From CAYTPI01 sp964439625 (lineage in GTDB: Bacteria > Chloroflexota > Anaerolineae > Aggregatilineales > UBA3940), in assembly GCA_964439625.1 (NCBI GenBank), contig CAYTPI010000016.1, positions 1-64,000 on the forward strand: 64,000 nucleotides of DNA, written 5' to 3'. The notes under the pieces were generated by a model. The model was given only the letters and a program-made list of their open reading frames with translations. It ran no database searches and was not told where the DNA came from. A program made the position numbers and the translations under genes. Below, piece after piece: positions 8,279-17,600 of the stretch. The first letter of the stretch is position 1. Each line of letters starts with the position of its first letter.

Positions 8279-9379
8279 TTAGACCTTGAATGTGCCATTC
8301 TCGTAGAAAAGTTCGCCATCAACGATAATTTGCCCGCCGGAGCGCATATCACAGATCATATCCCAGTGAACATCCGACTGGTTAACGCCGCCTGTGTCTG
8401 GATAGCTGGCCCCGACTGCCATGTGGACGGTGCCACCGATCTTCTCATCAAAGAGGATGCTGCGCGTAAACTGTTGGATCGAGTCGTTGGTGCCAATGGC
8501 AAACTCACCGAGGTAGCGTGCGCCCTCGTCAGTATCTAAAACCGAATTTAGATAGGCTTCGCCTTTGCTCGCCGTCGCCTTGACAACTTTGCCCTCCTCG
8601 AAAGCTAACTCGACGCCATCTACTTCGCGCCCGCCATAAATCGCTGGGTAAGTGAAGCGCACTGTGCCATTGACTGAGTCTTCAACTGGTCCCGTGAAGA
8701 TTTCACCGTCCGGGAAGTTCTTCTTACCATCTGCGTTGATGAAGGTGCGCCCCTCGATTGAGAGCGTCAGGTCGATATTCTCGCCTTTCACTTCGATCTG
8801 CTGCTTACCGGCAAGGTAGTCCACCAGCTTTTGCTGACGCTCTGCCATTGCTTGCCACAAGGTGACTGGGTCAGGTTGATCGACTTTAGCGGCCCCAAAG
8901 ACGAAGTCTTCGTACTCACGCAGGCTCATCTCGGCATCTTGAGCGGCGGCGTTAGTGGGGTATATGGTGACGCACCAGCGTAGTTCCCCACTGGATTGGC
9001 GCTCCATAAAGGTCTTCATGATTGGGCCGCGGCCTTTGGAGGCCATCTGAATGCGGGCTGGGTCGATGTTGGTTAAGGCGCGGCTGTTGGTTACAGCGCG
9101 GACACTGAGGCGGACGTCGGCATTTTCCATCAGCCACTGCTGCATCGGGTCAGGCGCGGTCAGAATATTTTCGGGGGCCACCTTCAGCATGATCTCTTGG
9201 GCTTCGTTCGGCACCATCGCAAAGATCGGGCGAGCACCATTCTCAAGTATCTTTTCATAGAGTGCCAGTGCCAGCGGCAGTGCCTCTGGCACGGTGAACA
9301 AAGCCACAAGGTCACCTGCTTTGATTTCTGTCGAGTAGTTGACTATGATGTCGGCGTATTTATCGATGCGTGGATCCAT
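8279..9379 (-). CDS. Aminopeptidase, peptidase family M29 (thermophilic metalloprotease type)
   Basis: About 366 residues from the chosen start. It cleaves N-terminal residues from peptides using a two-metal centre. Family features are FPDGEIFTGPVEDSVNG (metal-binding Glu), GEAYLNSVLDTDEGARYLGEFAIGT (Glu) and HMAVGASYPDTGGVNQSDVHWD, with the C-terminal His/Asp ligands. The frame is open 25 codons further upstream to 9454. MDPRIDKYADIIVNYS matches the conserved family N-terminus, so ATG 9379 is preferred although no clear Shine-Dalgarno is seen. It is a single gene, divergent from lexA. Confidence 0.9.
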   Translation of the reverse strand: MDPRIDKYADIIVNYSTEIKAGDLVALFTVPEALPLALALYEKILENGARPIFAMVPNEAQEIMLKVAPENILTAPDPMQQWLMENADVRLSVRAVTNSRALTNIDPARIQMASKGRGPIMKTFMERQSSGELRWCVTIYPTNAAAQDAEMSLREYEDFVFGAAKVDQPDPVTLWQAMAERQQKLVDYLAGKQQIEVKGENIDLTLSIEGRTFINADGKKNFPDGEIFTGPVEDSVNGTVRFTYPAIYGGREVDGVELAFEEGKVVKATASKGEAYLNSVLDTDEGARYLGEFAIGTNDSIQQFTRSILFDEKIGGTVHMAVGASYPDTGGVNQSDVHWDMICDMRSGGQIIVDGELFYENGTFKV

Positions 9380-9570
9380 AACGATGTTAATCCAATCTAG
9401 ATGAGGGAGCGTTAGTCTATGAAACAGAATAGAGGATTGTACGGATGGAATCAAAATTCAATCTGAAGTCAGATAAATTTGGCTAGAAATTAACCGCATT
9501 GGCCTCAAATATGCTGAGAGCGAACAGGTCTAAAGGTTGTAAAATAGTTAGAAGATTAATTAAGGCTCAC

Positions 9571-9600
9571 TTGACTTAGAACGTGTGTTCCTGCTATAAT
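9571..9600 (+). promoter_or_regulatory. lexA promoter with embedded LexA (SOS) box
   Basis: A -35 element TTGACT (9571-9576) and a -10 element TATAAT (9595-9600), preceded by TG at -15/-14, are separated by 18 bp. The spacer contains GAACGTGTGTTC (9579-9590), a perfect match to the Gram-positive-type SOS box GAAC-N4-GTTC. LexA bound here would block RNA polymerase, giving negative autoregulation. The lexA start codon lies 76 bp downstream of the -10 element. Confidence 0.88.
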
Positions 9601-9675
9601 GCCATCAAAGAGAACTGATGTGCTAATTAATGACTTTTAACCAACTAAATCACTTTTAGTAGAAACAAATAACTT

Positions 9676-10323
9676 ATGGCAGAGCGTAAACTCTCAGCAC
9701 GGCAAGCCAGCATTCTTGAATATATCGCTGAACATATCGACCAAAAGGGTTACCCACCAACCATCCGCGAGATAGGTGAAGAGTGTAATATCTCTTCCAC
9801 ATCGGTGGTGAACTACAATCTCAACAAGCTGGAGCGGGAGGGCTATCTCGTCCGGGATCGTAAAGTATCCCGTGGGCTGTCACTAGTTACAGAAGAGTCG
9901 GAAGATGGTGAAGTCGTTGATGTACCGTTGATGGGACGCATTGTTGCCAGTGAGCCTGTGCCAATTCCCAGCAGCGACTTCCATGTGTTTGGCGAAGATG
10001 AAGCTATTCAAGTAACCAAAGATATGGTAAAGCAGTATGGGCAGGATCTGTTTGCCTTACAAGTACAAGGTGAATCAATGGTTGATGCCATGATTAATGA
10101 TGGAGACATCGTGATCATGAAGCCGCATAGAAACGTCAGCAACGGTGATATGGTCGCCGTCTGGTTGACCGACCGCGAAGAAACCACCTTAAAGTATATC
10201 TTTAAGGAAAATGGAAAAGTTCGCCTGCAACCCGCCAACCCAACAATGGCGCCAATCTACATTGATGACCCCAGCACGGTCGAGGTACAGGGTCGAGTAG
10301 TCGCTGTCATTCGCCAGATGTAG
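9676..10323 (+). CDS. lexA: LexA repressor
   Basis: SOS-response repressor and autoprotease, 215 residues. An N-terminal winged helix (about 1-70; ARQASILEYIAEH, PPTIREIGEECNISSTSVVNYNLNKLEREGY) is followed by the S24 peptidase domain. The catalytic serine is in VQGESMVDAMINDGD and the lysine in EETTLKYIFKENGKVRLQPANP. The self-cleavage site reads IVASEPVPI, so the scissile bond is Ala-Ser instead of the usual Ala-Gly. The gene is preceded by a promoter containing a LexA box and followed by a terminator. Confidence 0.96.
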   Translation: MAERKLSARQASILEYIAEHIDQKGYPPTIREIGEECNISSTSVVNYNLNKLEREGYLVRDRKVSRGLSLVTEESEDGEVVDVPLMGRIVASEPVPIPSSDFHVFGEDEAIQVTKDMVKQYGQDLFALQVQGESMVDAMINDGDIVIMKPHRNVSNGDMVAVWLTDREETTLKYIFKENGKVRLQPANPTMAPIYIDDPSTVEVQGRVVAVIRQM

Positions 10324-10342
10324 TCGAATACACAAAAAAATG

Positions 10343-10369
10343 AAAAAGACGGGACGAACCCGTCTTTTT
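10343..10369. terminator. Bidirectional terminator between lexA and the Hal2-like phosphatase gene
   Basis: AAAAAGACGGG (10343-10353) and CCCGTCTTTTT (10359-10369) form a perfect 11-bp stem with a 5-nt loop, flanked by an A-run on the left. It lies between two convergent genes and can terminate both. Confidence 0.9.
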
Positions 10370-10392
10370 CGGTTCATGCTGCCTTCGTGAGA

Positions 10393-11382
10393 CTAGCGAT
10401 TCCCACCGGCCTCTGCAAGTGCGGCAACCAACGCATCATGGGCTGGGCCGTTGGTCGCGAGAATGCCGCTGTTCTGGTAGAGCTTGTCGCCCAAGGTGAA
10501 GTCAAGCGGCTTGCCGTCTAAATCTGTGACGGTGCCGCCCGCCTCCACGACAATTAACGCACCGGCTGCGTGATCCCAGATGCGCTCGTTGTAGCCAGCT
10601 TTCTTGACTGTGCGGATATAAATTTCGGCGCGCCCGTCAGCGACTACTAGATACTTCGCTTGGCTGTCAATCCGGACAGGGTCGCCCGCGATGCCAACCG
10701 CCCCCAATACCTGATGGTTAAAGTCATGATCGGTGTGTGCCGCTTCAACAGACTCTAACGTCCGCATGATTGCTGGGTTGATGGCATCAGAGACCTTAAG
10801 TGGGCGGATATCGCTACCATCCATTGGTTCGATTGTGGCCCCCTCACCCCGCACCGCAATTGAGATGGCGCCGCGGGGCGTTTCTTCACCGGGGTTGTAG
10901 GGCAGTGCCGGGCAGCACAGGGCCGCTACTGTTGGAATGCCATTAACCAAGAGCGCAATAGCAACCGCAAACTGATCACCGCGGATGAAGCCTTTAGTGC
11001 CATCAATTGGGTCAACTGTCCAGACACGGTTGGAGGTGCTGCCTTCTCCATAGTCCAAAAACATCGATATTTGGTTCAGGCGCAAGGCACGATCCAGCGC
11101 TTTCCCGACGTATTTCAAAACAGCAGCTTGCTGCTCGGCTTCGGCAAGCTGAGTGAAATCATCTGACTTTTCTTCGGAGATGGCCCCATCATCGGGGAAG
11201 TTTGCCAACAGATAACTATGGACAATCGCCTGCAAACTGAAATCAGCAATGGTAACGGGTTCTTTGCCTGCCTTCTCGATTGCTTCTGGTGTGCCCAGCA
11301 TATCATTGCGAATCTTCAAGCAGAGGTACCCGGCGACACGCGCTGTTTCTCTGATGACATCTTTTTCTTTCTCATAAGCCAT
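10393..11382 (-). CDS. Inositol-monophosphatase-family phosphatase, 3'(2'),5'-bisphosphate nucleotidase (Hal2/CysQ-like)
   Basis: 329 residues. The Mg-dependent, Li-sensitive phosphatase signature is clear: EPVTIADFSLQ, then ISEEKSDD, WTVDPIDGTKGFIRGDQFAVAIALL, and the C-terminal ERIWDHAAGALIVVEAGG. The TKGFIRGDQFAVA form is typical of Hal2-type nucleotidases that remove phosphate from PAP and PAPS, so this role is preferred over inositol phosphatase. The gene starts 22 bp downstream of the alpha/beta hydrolase gene and is probably in one transcript with it. Confidence 0.85.
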   Translation of the reverse strand: MAYEKEKDVIRETARVAGYLCLKIRNDMLGTPEAIEKAGKEPVTIADFSLQAIVHSYLLANFPDDGAISEEKSDDFTQLAEAEQQAAVLKYVGKALDRALRLNQISMFLDYGEGSTSNRVWTVDPIDGTKGFIRGDQFAVAIALLVNGIPTVAALCCPALPYNPGEETPRGAISIAVRGEGATIEPMDGSDIRPLKVSDAINPAIMRTLESVEAAHTDHDFNHQVLGAVGIAGDPVRIDSQAKYLVVADGRAEIYIRTVKKAGYNERIWDHAAGALIVVEAGGTVTDLDGKPLDFTLGDKLYQNSGILATNGPAHDALVAALAEAGGNR

Positions 11383-11404
11383 GTGGGCTGCCTTTCTGCG
11401 ATAG

Positions 11405-12259
11405 TTAGCTGTGTTGGTTGAGCCAAGCGATTAGATCGATAAAGATTTGATCGTTATCAAGCTCGTTATAAATCTCATGGAATAAATCAGGGTAGGTGTG
11501 CAGCGTTTTATCAGTGGAACCTAGATCATCGAAAAAAGCCTTATTGATGTGCCAATTAACGACGGGGTCAGCCTCGCCTTGTTGAATAAGCACTGGCAGT
11601 GTGTAATCTGCTGCCTGCGCCAAGATTATCTGCTGCGCTTTGCGAATGGCATCGTAGGCACGTGCGCTAATCTGACTGTGCGACTGTGGGTCGATCTGAT
11701 AGGCTTGAACAACGGCAGCATCATGCGAGAAGCTCGCTGGGTCTAGGCCATTGTTGACGGTAAAACTTGGCAAAACGCGTGCTGCAAAACCACTGAGCAT
11801 CGTCTGCCAGCGAGGTGGTTCAAAGGCGAGTTTCAGCCAAGGCGCACTGAGGATAACCCCAGCCCACTTCTCTTGCTGATCAAAAATACTAGCCAGTGCC
11901 ACCACCCCACCCATGGAATGCCCGCCTGCGAAAACAGGCATGTCGGTTAGGGTTTGGTCAACAAAGTACCGCATTGCAACCATATCGAGCAGATAGTCAT
12001 CAATGCTGCTAATGTGCCCACGCTTTCCAGGGCTACCGCCGTGCCCGCGCAAATCGATCACGAATAGAGCGTGCCCAGCCGCTGCTAAGCGACTGCCCAC
12101 ATGTTGATAGCGTCCGCTGTGATCGGACTGACCATGGACAAAGGCTACTGCCGATTTTGGCGTTGTCGAGGGCAGCCAATAGCGAAGCTGGAGCGTTAGG
12201 CCATCGCTGCTGATGATATGTTTAAGCTGCGCAGATATGACTATTTGGGTGCTGGTCAT
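11405..12259 (-). CDS. Alpha/beta hydrolase, monoacylglycerol-lipase-like (serine aminopeptidase S33 domain)
   Basis: 284 residues, cytoplasmic. The nucleophile elbow GGHSMGGVVAL carries the catalytic Ser. HGQSDHSGRYQHVGSRLAAAGH and DLRGHGGSPGKRGHISSIDDYL are characteristic of monoglyceride-lipase-like (PldB) enzymes. The acid and base are likely the Asp of QQGEADPVVNW and the His of DLFHEIYNE. The substrate is probably a lysolipid or monoacylglycerol; this is inference. It is followed after 22 bp by the Hal2-like gene and is divergent from the patatin gene. Confidence 0.85.
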   Translation of the reverse strand: MTSTQIVISAQLKHIISSDGLTLQLRYWLPSTTPKSAVAFVHGQSDHSGRYQHVGSRLAAAGHALFVIDLRGHGGSPGKRGHISSIDDYLLDMVAMRYFVDQTLTDMPVFAGGHSMGGVVALASIFDQQEKWAGVILSAPWLKLAFEPPRWQTMLSGFAARVLPSFTVNNGLDPASFSHDAAVVQAYQIDPQSHSQISARAYDAIRKAQQIILAQAADYTLPVLIQQGEADPVVNWHINKAFFDDLGSTDKTLHTYPDLFHEIYNELDNDQIFIDLIAWLNQHS

Positions 12260-12355
12260 AATCGTCTAATAACTGACTGCATCATGCGTACACGATACTC
12301 CAGACTATGCTAGAATGCCACCAGACTCAACCACTAACTGAGGGGAAAACTACAG

Positions 12356-13489
12356 ATGCCCGAACTGAAAACACCATTTCGTGAGAAGGTAGCCATCGCA
12401 GTCGATGGTGGTGGCCTGCGCGGTATTGCCGTCGCTAAAGCACTGGTGATGTTGGAGGAGGCACTTGGGAAGAAAGTTGCGGATATTGTAAGCTTATCTG
12501 TCGGTACGTCAACTGGGGCGATCATCGCGGCGGCGTTGGCGGCTGGCTTGGATGCCAAAACGATCCTCGATACCTATGTTGAATACGGGCCGCGCATCTT
12601 TGCCAAAAGCCTTCGCACTTTGCCCATTATTCGACTGCTCGTGCCCTTCCGCTACAAGAACGATGCACTTTTTGCATCCCTCGAAACGACCATCGGGCCG
12701 ATTACCATTGGTGAATTACATCAGCGCTTACAGGACGAAGGACGTGAATTTTCTCTAGTAATCACCACGGCGGACGTCTATGCAGGCCAAACGCGTTTTA
12801 TCAAGTTGAGTAAGCCCCGTTACGCCAACTGGAAAGTTAGTGACGCGGTAGTTGCCAGTTCGACCATTCCGGGGCAATTTCCAGTCTTTGAGCACGTCTA
12901 CGCGACGCCAGACAACCTCGCTGACCCCGACGAGGCATGGATACCTGAACCGCGTTCTTTTTTGGATGGCGGGCTTGGCTCGTACAGTAATCCGTCCTTC
13001 ATTGCAGCCTATGAAGCTGCCTTCTGCCTGAGCCGGCATGGTTGGTCGTTGGGTGACACCACGCTGATCAGCATGGGGACAGGCATCAACCCACAAAAAG
13101 CCGTCTGGCGAGAGCGTACCAACAACTTCCGGATACCGCCGCGGCGCTTCTGGCAGCCCAAGTGGTTGGCCCCAACCATCGATCAGTTCTTGTTGGATGC
13201 CAACACGCAGCAACTGCGTTTGGTCAAGCAGTTCTTTACGACAGACGTCAACCGACGTGCCAATGATGACAACGCTGGGCTTGATTTCAGGCGTTACAAC
13301 GTCAATTTTGACGAGCGCATCGTGGGGGATGAGGTCAAGATGATCCCGGCGCTGTTGGAATATGGTGAAGAACTTGGTAATAACTTGATCAACGATATTC
13401 GTGAGAACTTCGGTGAATACTCTTGCACTGATGATACGGATATCCTGAACCCTTTATCGCGAAAGATTCAAGCGCACAGTGCTCTCTGA
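12356..13489 (+). CDS. Patatin-like phospholipase
   Basis: 377 residues. A lipid acyl hydrolase with a Ser-Asp dyad: the oxyanion glycine loop is DGGGLRGIA, the nucleophile is in SVGTSTGAI, and the aspartate is in FLDGGLGSYSNPS. There is no signal peptide, so it acts in the cytoplasm or at the inner membrane face. It starts at an ATG after GAGGGGAAAACTACAG. It lies next to a divergent lipase-like hydrolase, suggesting a lipid-turnover neighbourhood. Bacterial homologues include both housekeeping and immune effectors; nothing here favours the latter. Confidence 0.9.
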   Translation: MPELKTPFREKVAIAVDGGGLRGIAVAKALVMLEEALGKKVADIVSLSVGTSTGAIIAAALAAGLDAKTILDTYVEYGPRIFAKSLRTLPIIRLLVPFRYKNDALFASLETTIGPITIGELHQRLQDEGREFSLVITTADVYAGQTRFIKLSKPRYANWKVSDAVVASSTIPGQFPVFEHVYATPDNLADPDEAWIPEPRSFLDGGLGSYSNPSFIAAYEAAFCLSRHGWSLGDTTLISMGTGINPQKAVWRERTNNFRIPPRRFWQPKWLAPTIDQFLLDANTQQLRLVKQFFTTDVNRRANDDNAGLDFRRYNVNFDERIVGDEVKMIPALLEYGEELGNNLINDIRENFGEYSCTDDTDILNPLSRKIQAHSAL

Positions 13490-13517
13490 ACAGTGTAGCT
13501 AGTGGAAGATTTAGATA

Positions 13518-14570
13518 ATGAGATGGATTGTACTAATTATGCTTACGCTGCTGCTGAGCGGGTGTGGCCATGCTGCGATCGTAGTAGCTACGCCGACGCC
13601 CGACAGCGATCAAACAATGATGGAGACAGGTGCCATGACTGAATTGACGCCGCTCCCCGGCAACCTTGACCAGCCAATACAGTTTGAGGATGAAATTCAG
13701 TACGAAATTAACGCAATTCTGCCGAGAGATGGCATCCGACCAATCTATGAGCCGCACTTTGTCAGTGCTGCTGATGCTCAGCTTAGCATCGATGAATTGG
13801 TGATGGGCGTTGAAATCAATGAGGATGCGCGTGCGTATTCTGTCAGTGTGCTGCGCACAAGGGAAATGGTGAATGACGAGGTCGGCGGTAGGCCTATCCT
13901 CGTCACGTGGTGACCCATCTGTTATACCGGTCTCGTGCATGACCGGCAGGTTGACGGCGTCACCTATACCTTTGGCAACCACGGCGCATTATGGATGAAT
14001 GCCATGACGTGGTGGGATCATGAAAACGAATCGGTCTGGACGCAGCCGTTGGGCCAGGCCTTACAAGGCCCACTGAAAGGCACGCAGCTCCAGATACTAC
14101 CGTTCAGTTTGGTGCCTTGGGAAACATGGCTGGAAGAACATCCCGATACGCTCGTACTCTCGACGAATGAGGGCGGTGGCTTGAGGGTTGAGAGACCGCG
14201 TGAGGATTATGTTGTCGGGGTGGCAATCGGGGAGTTTGTGAAAGCCTATCCTTATCCGGTTATCTCAGAGGCAGTGCTCGTCAATGATACGATAGGCGAT
14301 ATTCCAGTTGTGGTGCATGCCAACCCGGAGACACGCAGCGTGCATATTTATGTTCGGCAGCTTGCGGATGGGACGATCCTAACATTTGAAGGCGACCGCC
14401 AACAAATGATCGATCAGCAAACAAGTAGCCTTTGGGAACCAACCCGTGGTTTAGCAATAGAAGGTGAACTCAAAGGGCAAGCCCTGCGAGCATTGCCTTA
14501 TATCTCTTCGTTCGATTGGGCTTGGTTGGACTTCTACCCAACCAGTGAGTTTTACCAAGGCACAGAGTAG
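13518..14570 (+). CDS. DUF3179-domain lipoprotein with in-frame TGA at a conserved Cys (candidate selenoprotein)
   Basis: Read through the TGA at 13911-13913, the frame gives 350 residues. A lipoprotein signal (lipobox LSGC, residues 14-17) is followed by a DUF3179 domain: FVSAADAQLSIDELVMGVEI, DARAYSVSVL, MVNDEVGGRPILVTW, then [UGA]-PICYTGLVHDRQVDG, SVWTQPLGQALQGPLKG, and PWETWLEEHPDT. In DUF3179 proteins the residue after VTW/VTY is the first cysteine of a CPLC motif. Here it is UGA, giving U132-P-I-C135. Both halves are in the same frame with no other disruption. A perfect 6-bp hairpin starts 13 nt after the TGA. Without recoding it would be a truncated 131-residue protein or a pseudogene. 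DUF3179 has no established biochemical function. Confidence 0.75.
13911..13946 (+). promoter_or_regulatory. In-frame UGA with bacterial SECIS-like hairpin
   Basis: The TGA (13911-13913) is followed by CCGGTC (13927-13932), an 8-nt loop TCGTGCAT (13933-13940) and GACCGG (13941-13946), a perfect 6-bp stem. The loop begins 19 nt after the UGA, within the spacing known for bacterial SECIS elements, and contains guanines. The first G is the third loop base rather than the first or second, so the match is good but not perfect. Confidence 0.6.
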
Positions 14571-14579
14571 GTGAATCAA

Positions 14580-14608
14580 CAGGGGCCCTATCTACGATGC
14601 GACCCCTG
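14580..14608. terminator. Hairpin between DUF3179 gene and PBP gene
   Basis: CAGGGG and CCCCTG arms lie between the convergent ends of the DUF3179 gene and the penicillin-binding protein gene, so it is a plausible shared terminator. There is no clear T-run on either side. Confidence 0.45.
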
Positions 14609-14617
14609 CGTTAACTG

Positions 14618-17600
14618 CTAGTCGTCCTCATCATCCTGCGGGTTATCTACAAGAAATTGAACCCGTGTCTCAGCGCTGTTACCGTTGGTGTCGAAGGCAA
14701 TCAGCCTAATCGTGACAGGGCCGTTTGGCAGTTGCTCTGTGTCAAACTGACCGAGGGCATTGTTATCGATTGTTTGGCTGGTGCGGCCCTGCACTTCACC
14801 CCAACCTTGTGGGTCGGTACCAAGCCCAAACTGAACGACGTATGCTTCAAAGTTCGGCACATTGACGCTGCCCGTGATCAAGATGTTGCCTTGTACGGTC
14901 TGGCCCGGCGTGGGGTTCGTAATCTCTAATACCGTTGTCTGTGTATCTGGTGAGCAGGCAGCCTCTGGCGGTTCCACCAGATTGTTCTCGTCAAGGCGAC
15001 GCTGGGCGGCCCAAGAGCGCCCCGGCTCAGAATTGCGCAGCCAATTGAAAGCCGCCTCGCGCACATCAATTAACTGGCTGGGGTTGGGCACAAACAGTGT
15101 TGCCCGCTCTTCCGTGTAGTTTGGGCAAAATTCGTTGGCGATCAACCCGGTGAAAGTATCAACTTCAATGGTGCGGTACAGTCCCATGTCGGATGTCGGT
15201 GGTGGTGTCTCTAGGTCGAAGACATCCAGCCGAGTCTCCGAATTCTCTAAGCAATATTCAGACGGCTCTGCACCATCATCGATGCATACCACTTGGTCAA
15301 ACACCCCTGCTAGACGTGGGAATGGCTGCGGTGAGTAGGTTGATGTTGCTGCATCCATAACACCCCGCCAAATTGGCCCAGCGCCCGTGACACCGGTAAC
15401 GTTGATCATCGGCGAATTGTCGGTGTTACCAACCCAAACACCCACCGCGACTTCTGAGGAAAAACCCATTGTCCAGTTATCGCGGAAGTCGTTGGTCGTG
15501 CCCGTCTTGGCACCAGCCGGGTAGCTGGGGCTGAGCGGCGTCTCACGCCCGAAGGATGGTACGCGGGCTTCTGTATCAGACAAGATCGTTTGCATCAGGT
15601 AGACGCGGTCTGGGTTTAGCACTTGCTCGCCCGCGGGTACCTCATATGGGTAGCCCTCAATTACCTCACCGTTTCGCTCGATGCGGTCGATTGAATAAGG
15701 GGGCCGCAAGGTGCCGCCGTTTGCTAGTGTGGCATAGGCGTTCGTCCACTCTAGTAAAAAGACTTCACCGGCACCGAGCGTCAGTGAAAGGCCATAATTG
15801 TTCGGATTACTGGCATCGCCTAAGGAAGTAATACCGACATCATTGAGCACTTCGAGCAGGGCGGGCACGCCGACGTAGTCTAACGTGAGCACCGCTGGAA
15901 TATTGTAGGAGTTGGCAATCGCATCACGGACACTCACCGGGCCGCGAAAGCGCCCATCGTAGTTGACCGGCTCATAGACGCCGAAACCGGGGATTTCGTA
16001 TTGAATGGGGACATCCCAGATCACAGTTGAGGGCGTCCAGCCTTGGCGGAAGGCTGCCAGATAGGTGAACGGCTTGATTGATGAGCCAGGTTGCTGCGGC
16101 GTGAGGGCAATGTTGACTTGTCCATCGATGCCTTCGTTGAAGAAGTCCCGACTGCCGACCATCGCGAGAATCGCACCGGTGTCAACATCGATCACCACGA
16201 CGGATGCGTTGGTGACGTTTCGCCCCTCAAGGCCAGCGAGTGTTGCTTCTACCTGCTGTTCTGCGGCTTGCTGAAGGTCACTATCCAAGGTAGTGTAGAC
16301 GTCAAAGCCTGCCGAGTAGATTGACTGCCCGATGGCTGGATCTTGCTCTAATTGGCGGATCACGTAAAAGACCCAGTGCGGATGGCGTGCGCCAAAGTCT
16401 GGGGCGGAATATCCAGCACTTGCTACCGCTGCGATCTCAGCGGCGTTTTCCTCAACGACCGCTGACGTGACGACGGGCAAATCAATAGCGACGTTGCCTG
16501 TGTCAAGTTGCCCCGCCTCGACCATCAACGCCAACACCTGCCGCTGCCGAAGCGCAGCAGCTTCTGGGTCTGCCACGGGGTCCCAGACGGCGGGAGCCTG
16601 CGGAATACCTGCCAAGTACGCAGACTCGGCGAGGGTCAGTTCGGAAGCGCTCTTGTTGAAATACGTCTGGGCCGCTGCCTCGATGCCATAAGCCAGGTTC
16701 CCGTAGTAAACCTCATTGAGATACAGTTCGAGGATCTCTTCCTTAGTGAAGCGCCGTTCAAGTTCAGCCGCAAGGAAAATTTCTTTGACTTTGCGTTGAT
16801 AACTGACGCGCTCTGCGAGGTCTTCCTCAGTCAGCAGCAGGGCACGCACCAACTGTTGTGTAATCGTGCTCGCGCCGGATACCAGCGCGCCTTCCTGGTA
16901 GTTCTGGTAGACAGCGCGGATGATGCCCGGAATACTAAACCCTGGGTTAATGAAGTAACCGCGCTCTTCCGTCGAGATGGTGGCATGGATCATATAGGGT
17001 GAGACTTGATCCAGCGTGACCGTATCTCGGAAGCCACCCTCAGGATCGTTCAACTCATAGAGGATATTGCCATCGCGGTCACGAATGCGGGTTGTTTCAA
17101 ACCCAAGCGCTCGTGCCTGTAAGTCACTGACGTCGTCAATACCGCGGAAGGCAGGTGCCGTCACTTGTGCGTAGTAGATGGCGCCCCCGCCGCCGCCGAG
17201 CATCACGATGATCAACAAACCAACGAAGCCCAACACAAACAGCCGAGTCACAACAGTGGCAAAGCTAGTCCGACGTCTGCGCTTACGCCGCCGCTTGCGA
17301 CGATCACGCTGGGGTTCCTGCTCTCGCGGAAAAGGCGGTGGCACAGATGAGCGCACAGGCTGCCGTTGGCGCGGAGGTTCCGCGTAACGCTGCTGCGGCG
17401 GCTGTTGATAGCTCGGTTGTTGTGGCGCACGCGGCTGTGGTGACGAGGGGCGCGGTGCCCGGCTGCGGTTGCCCGGTGGGGGTGGTGAATATGGCGGTGG
17501 CGGCGACTGCATGCGCGGGTTGCGCTGTGTCACTTGTTGATCAGGCGGCGGCTGGACGGGTTTCCGCCGGATAGTATTTTCTGACATTGATGGGTCGTCA

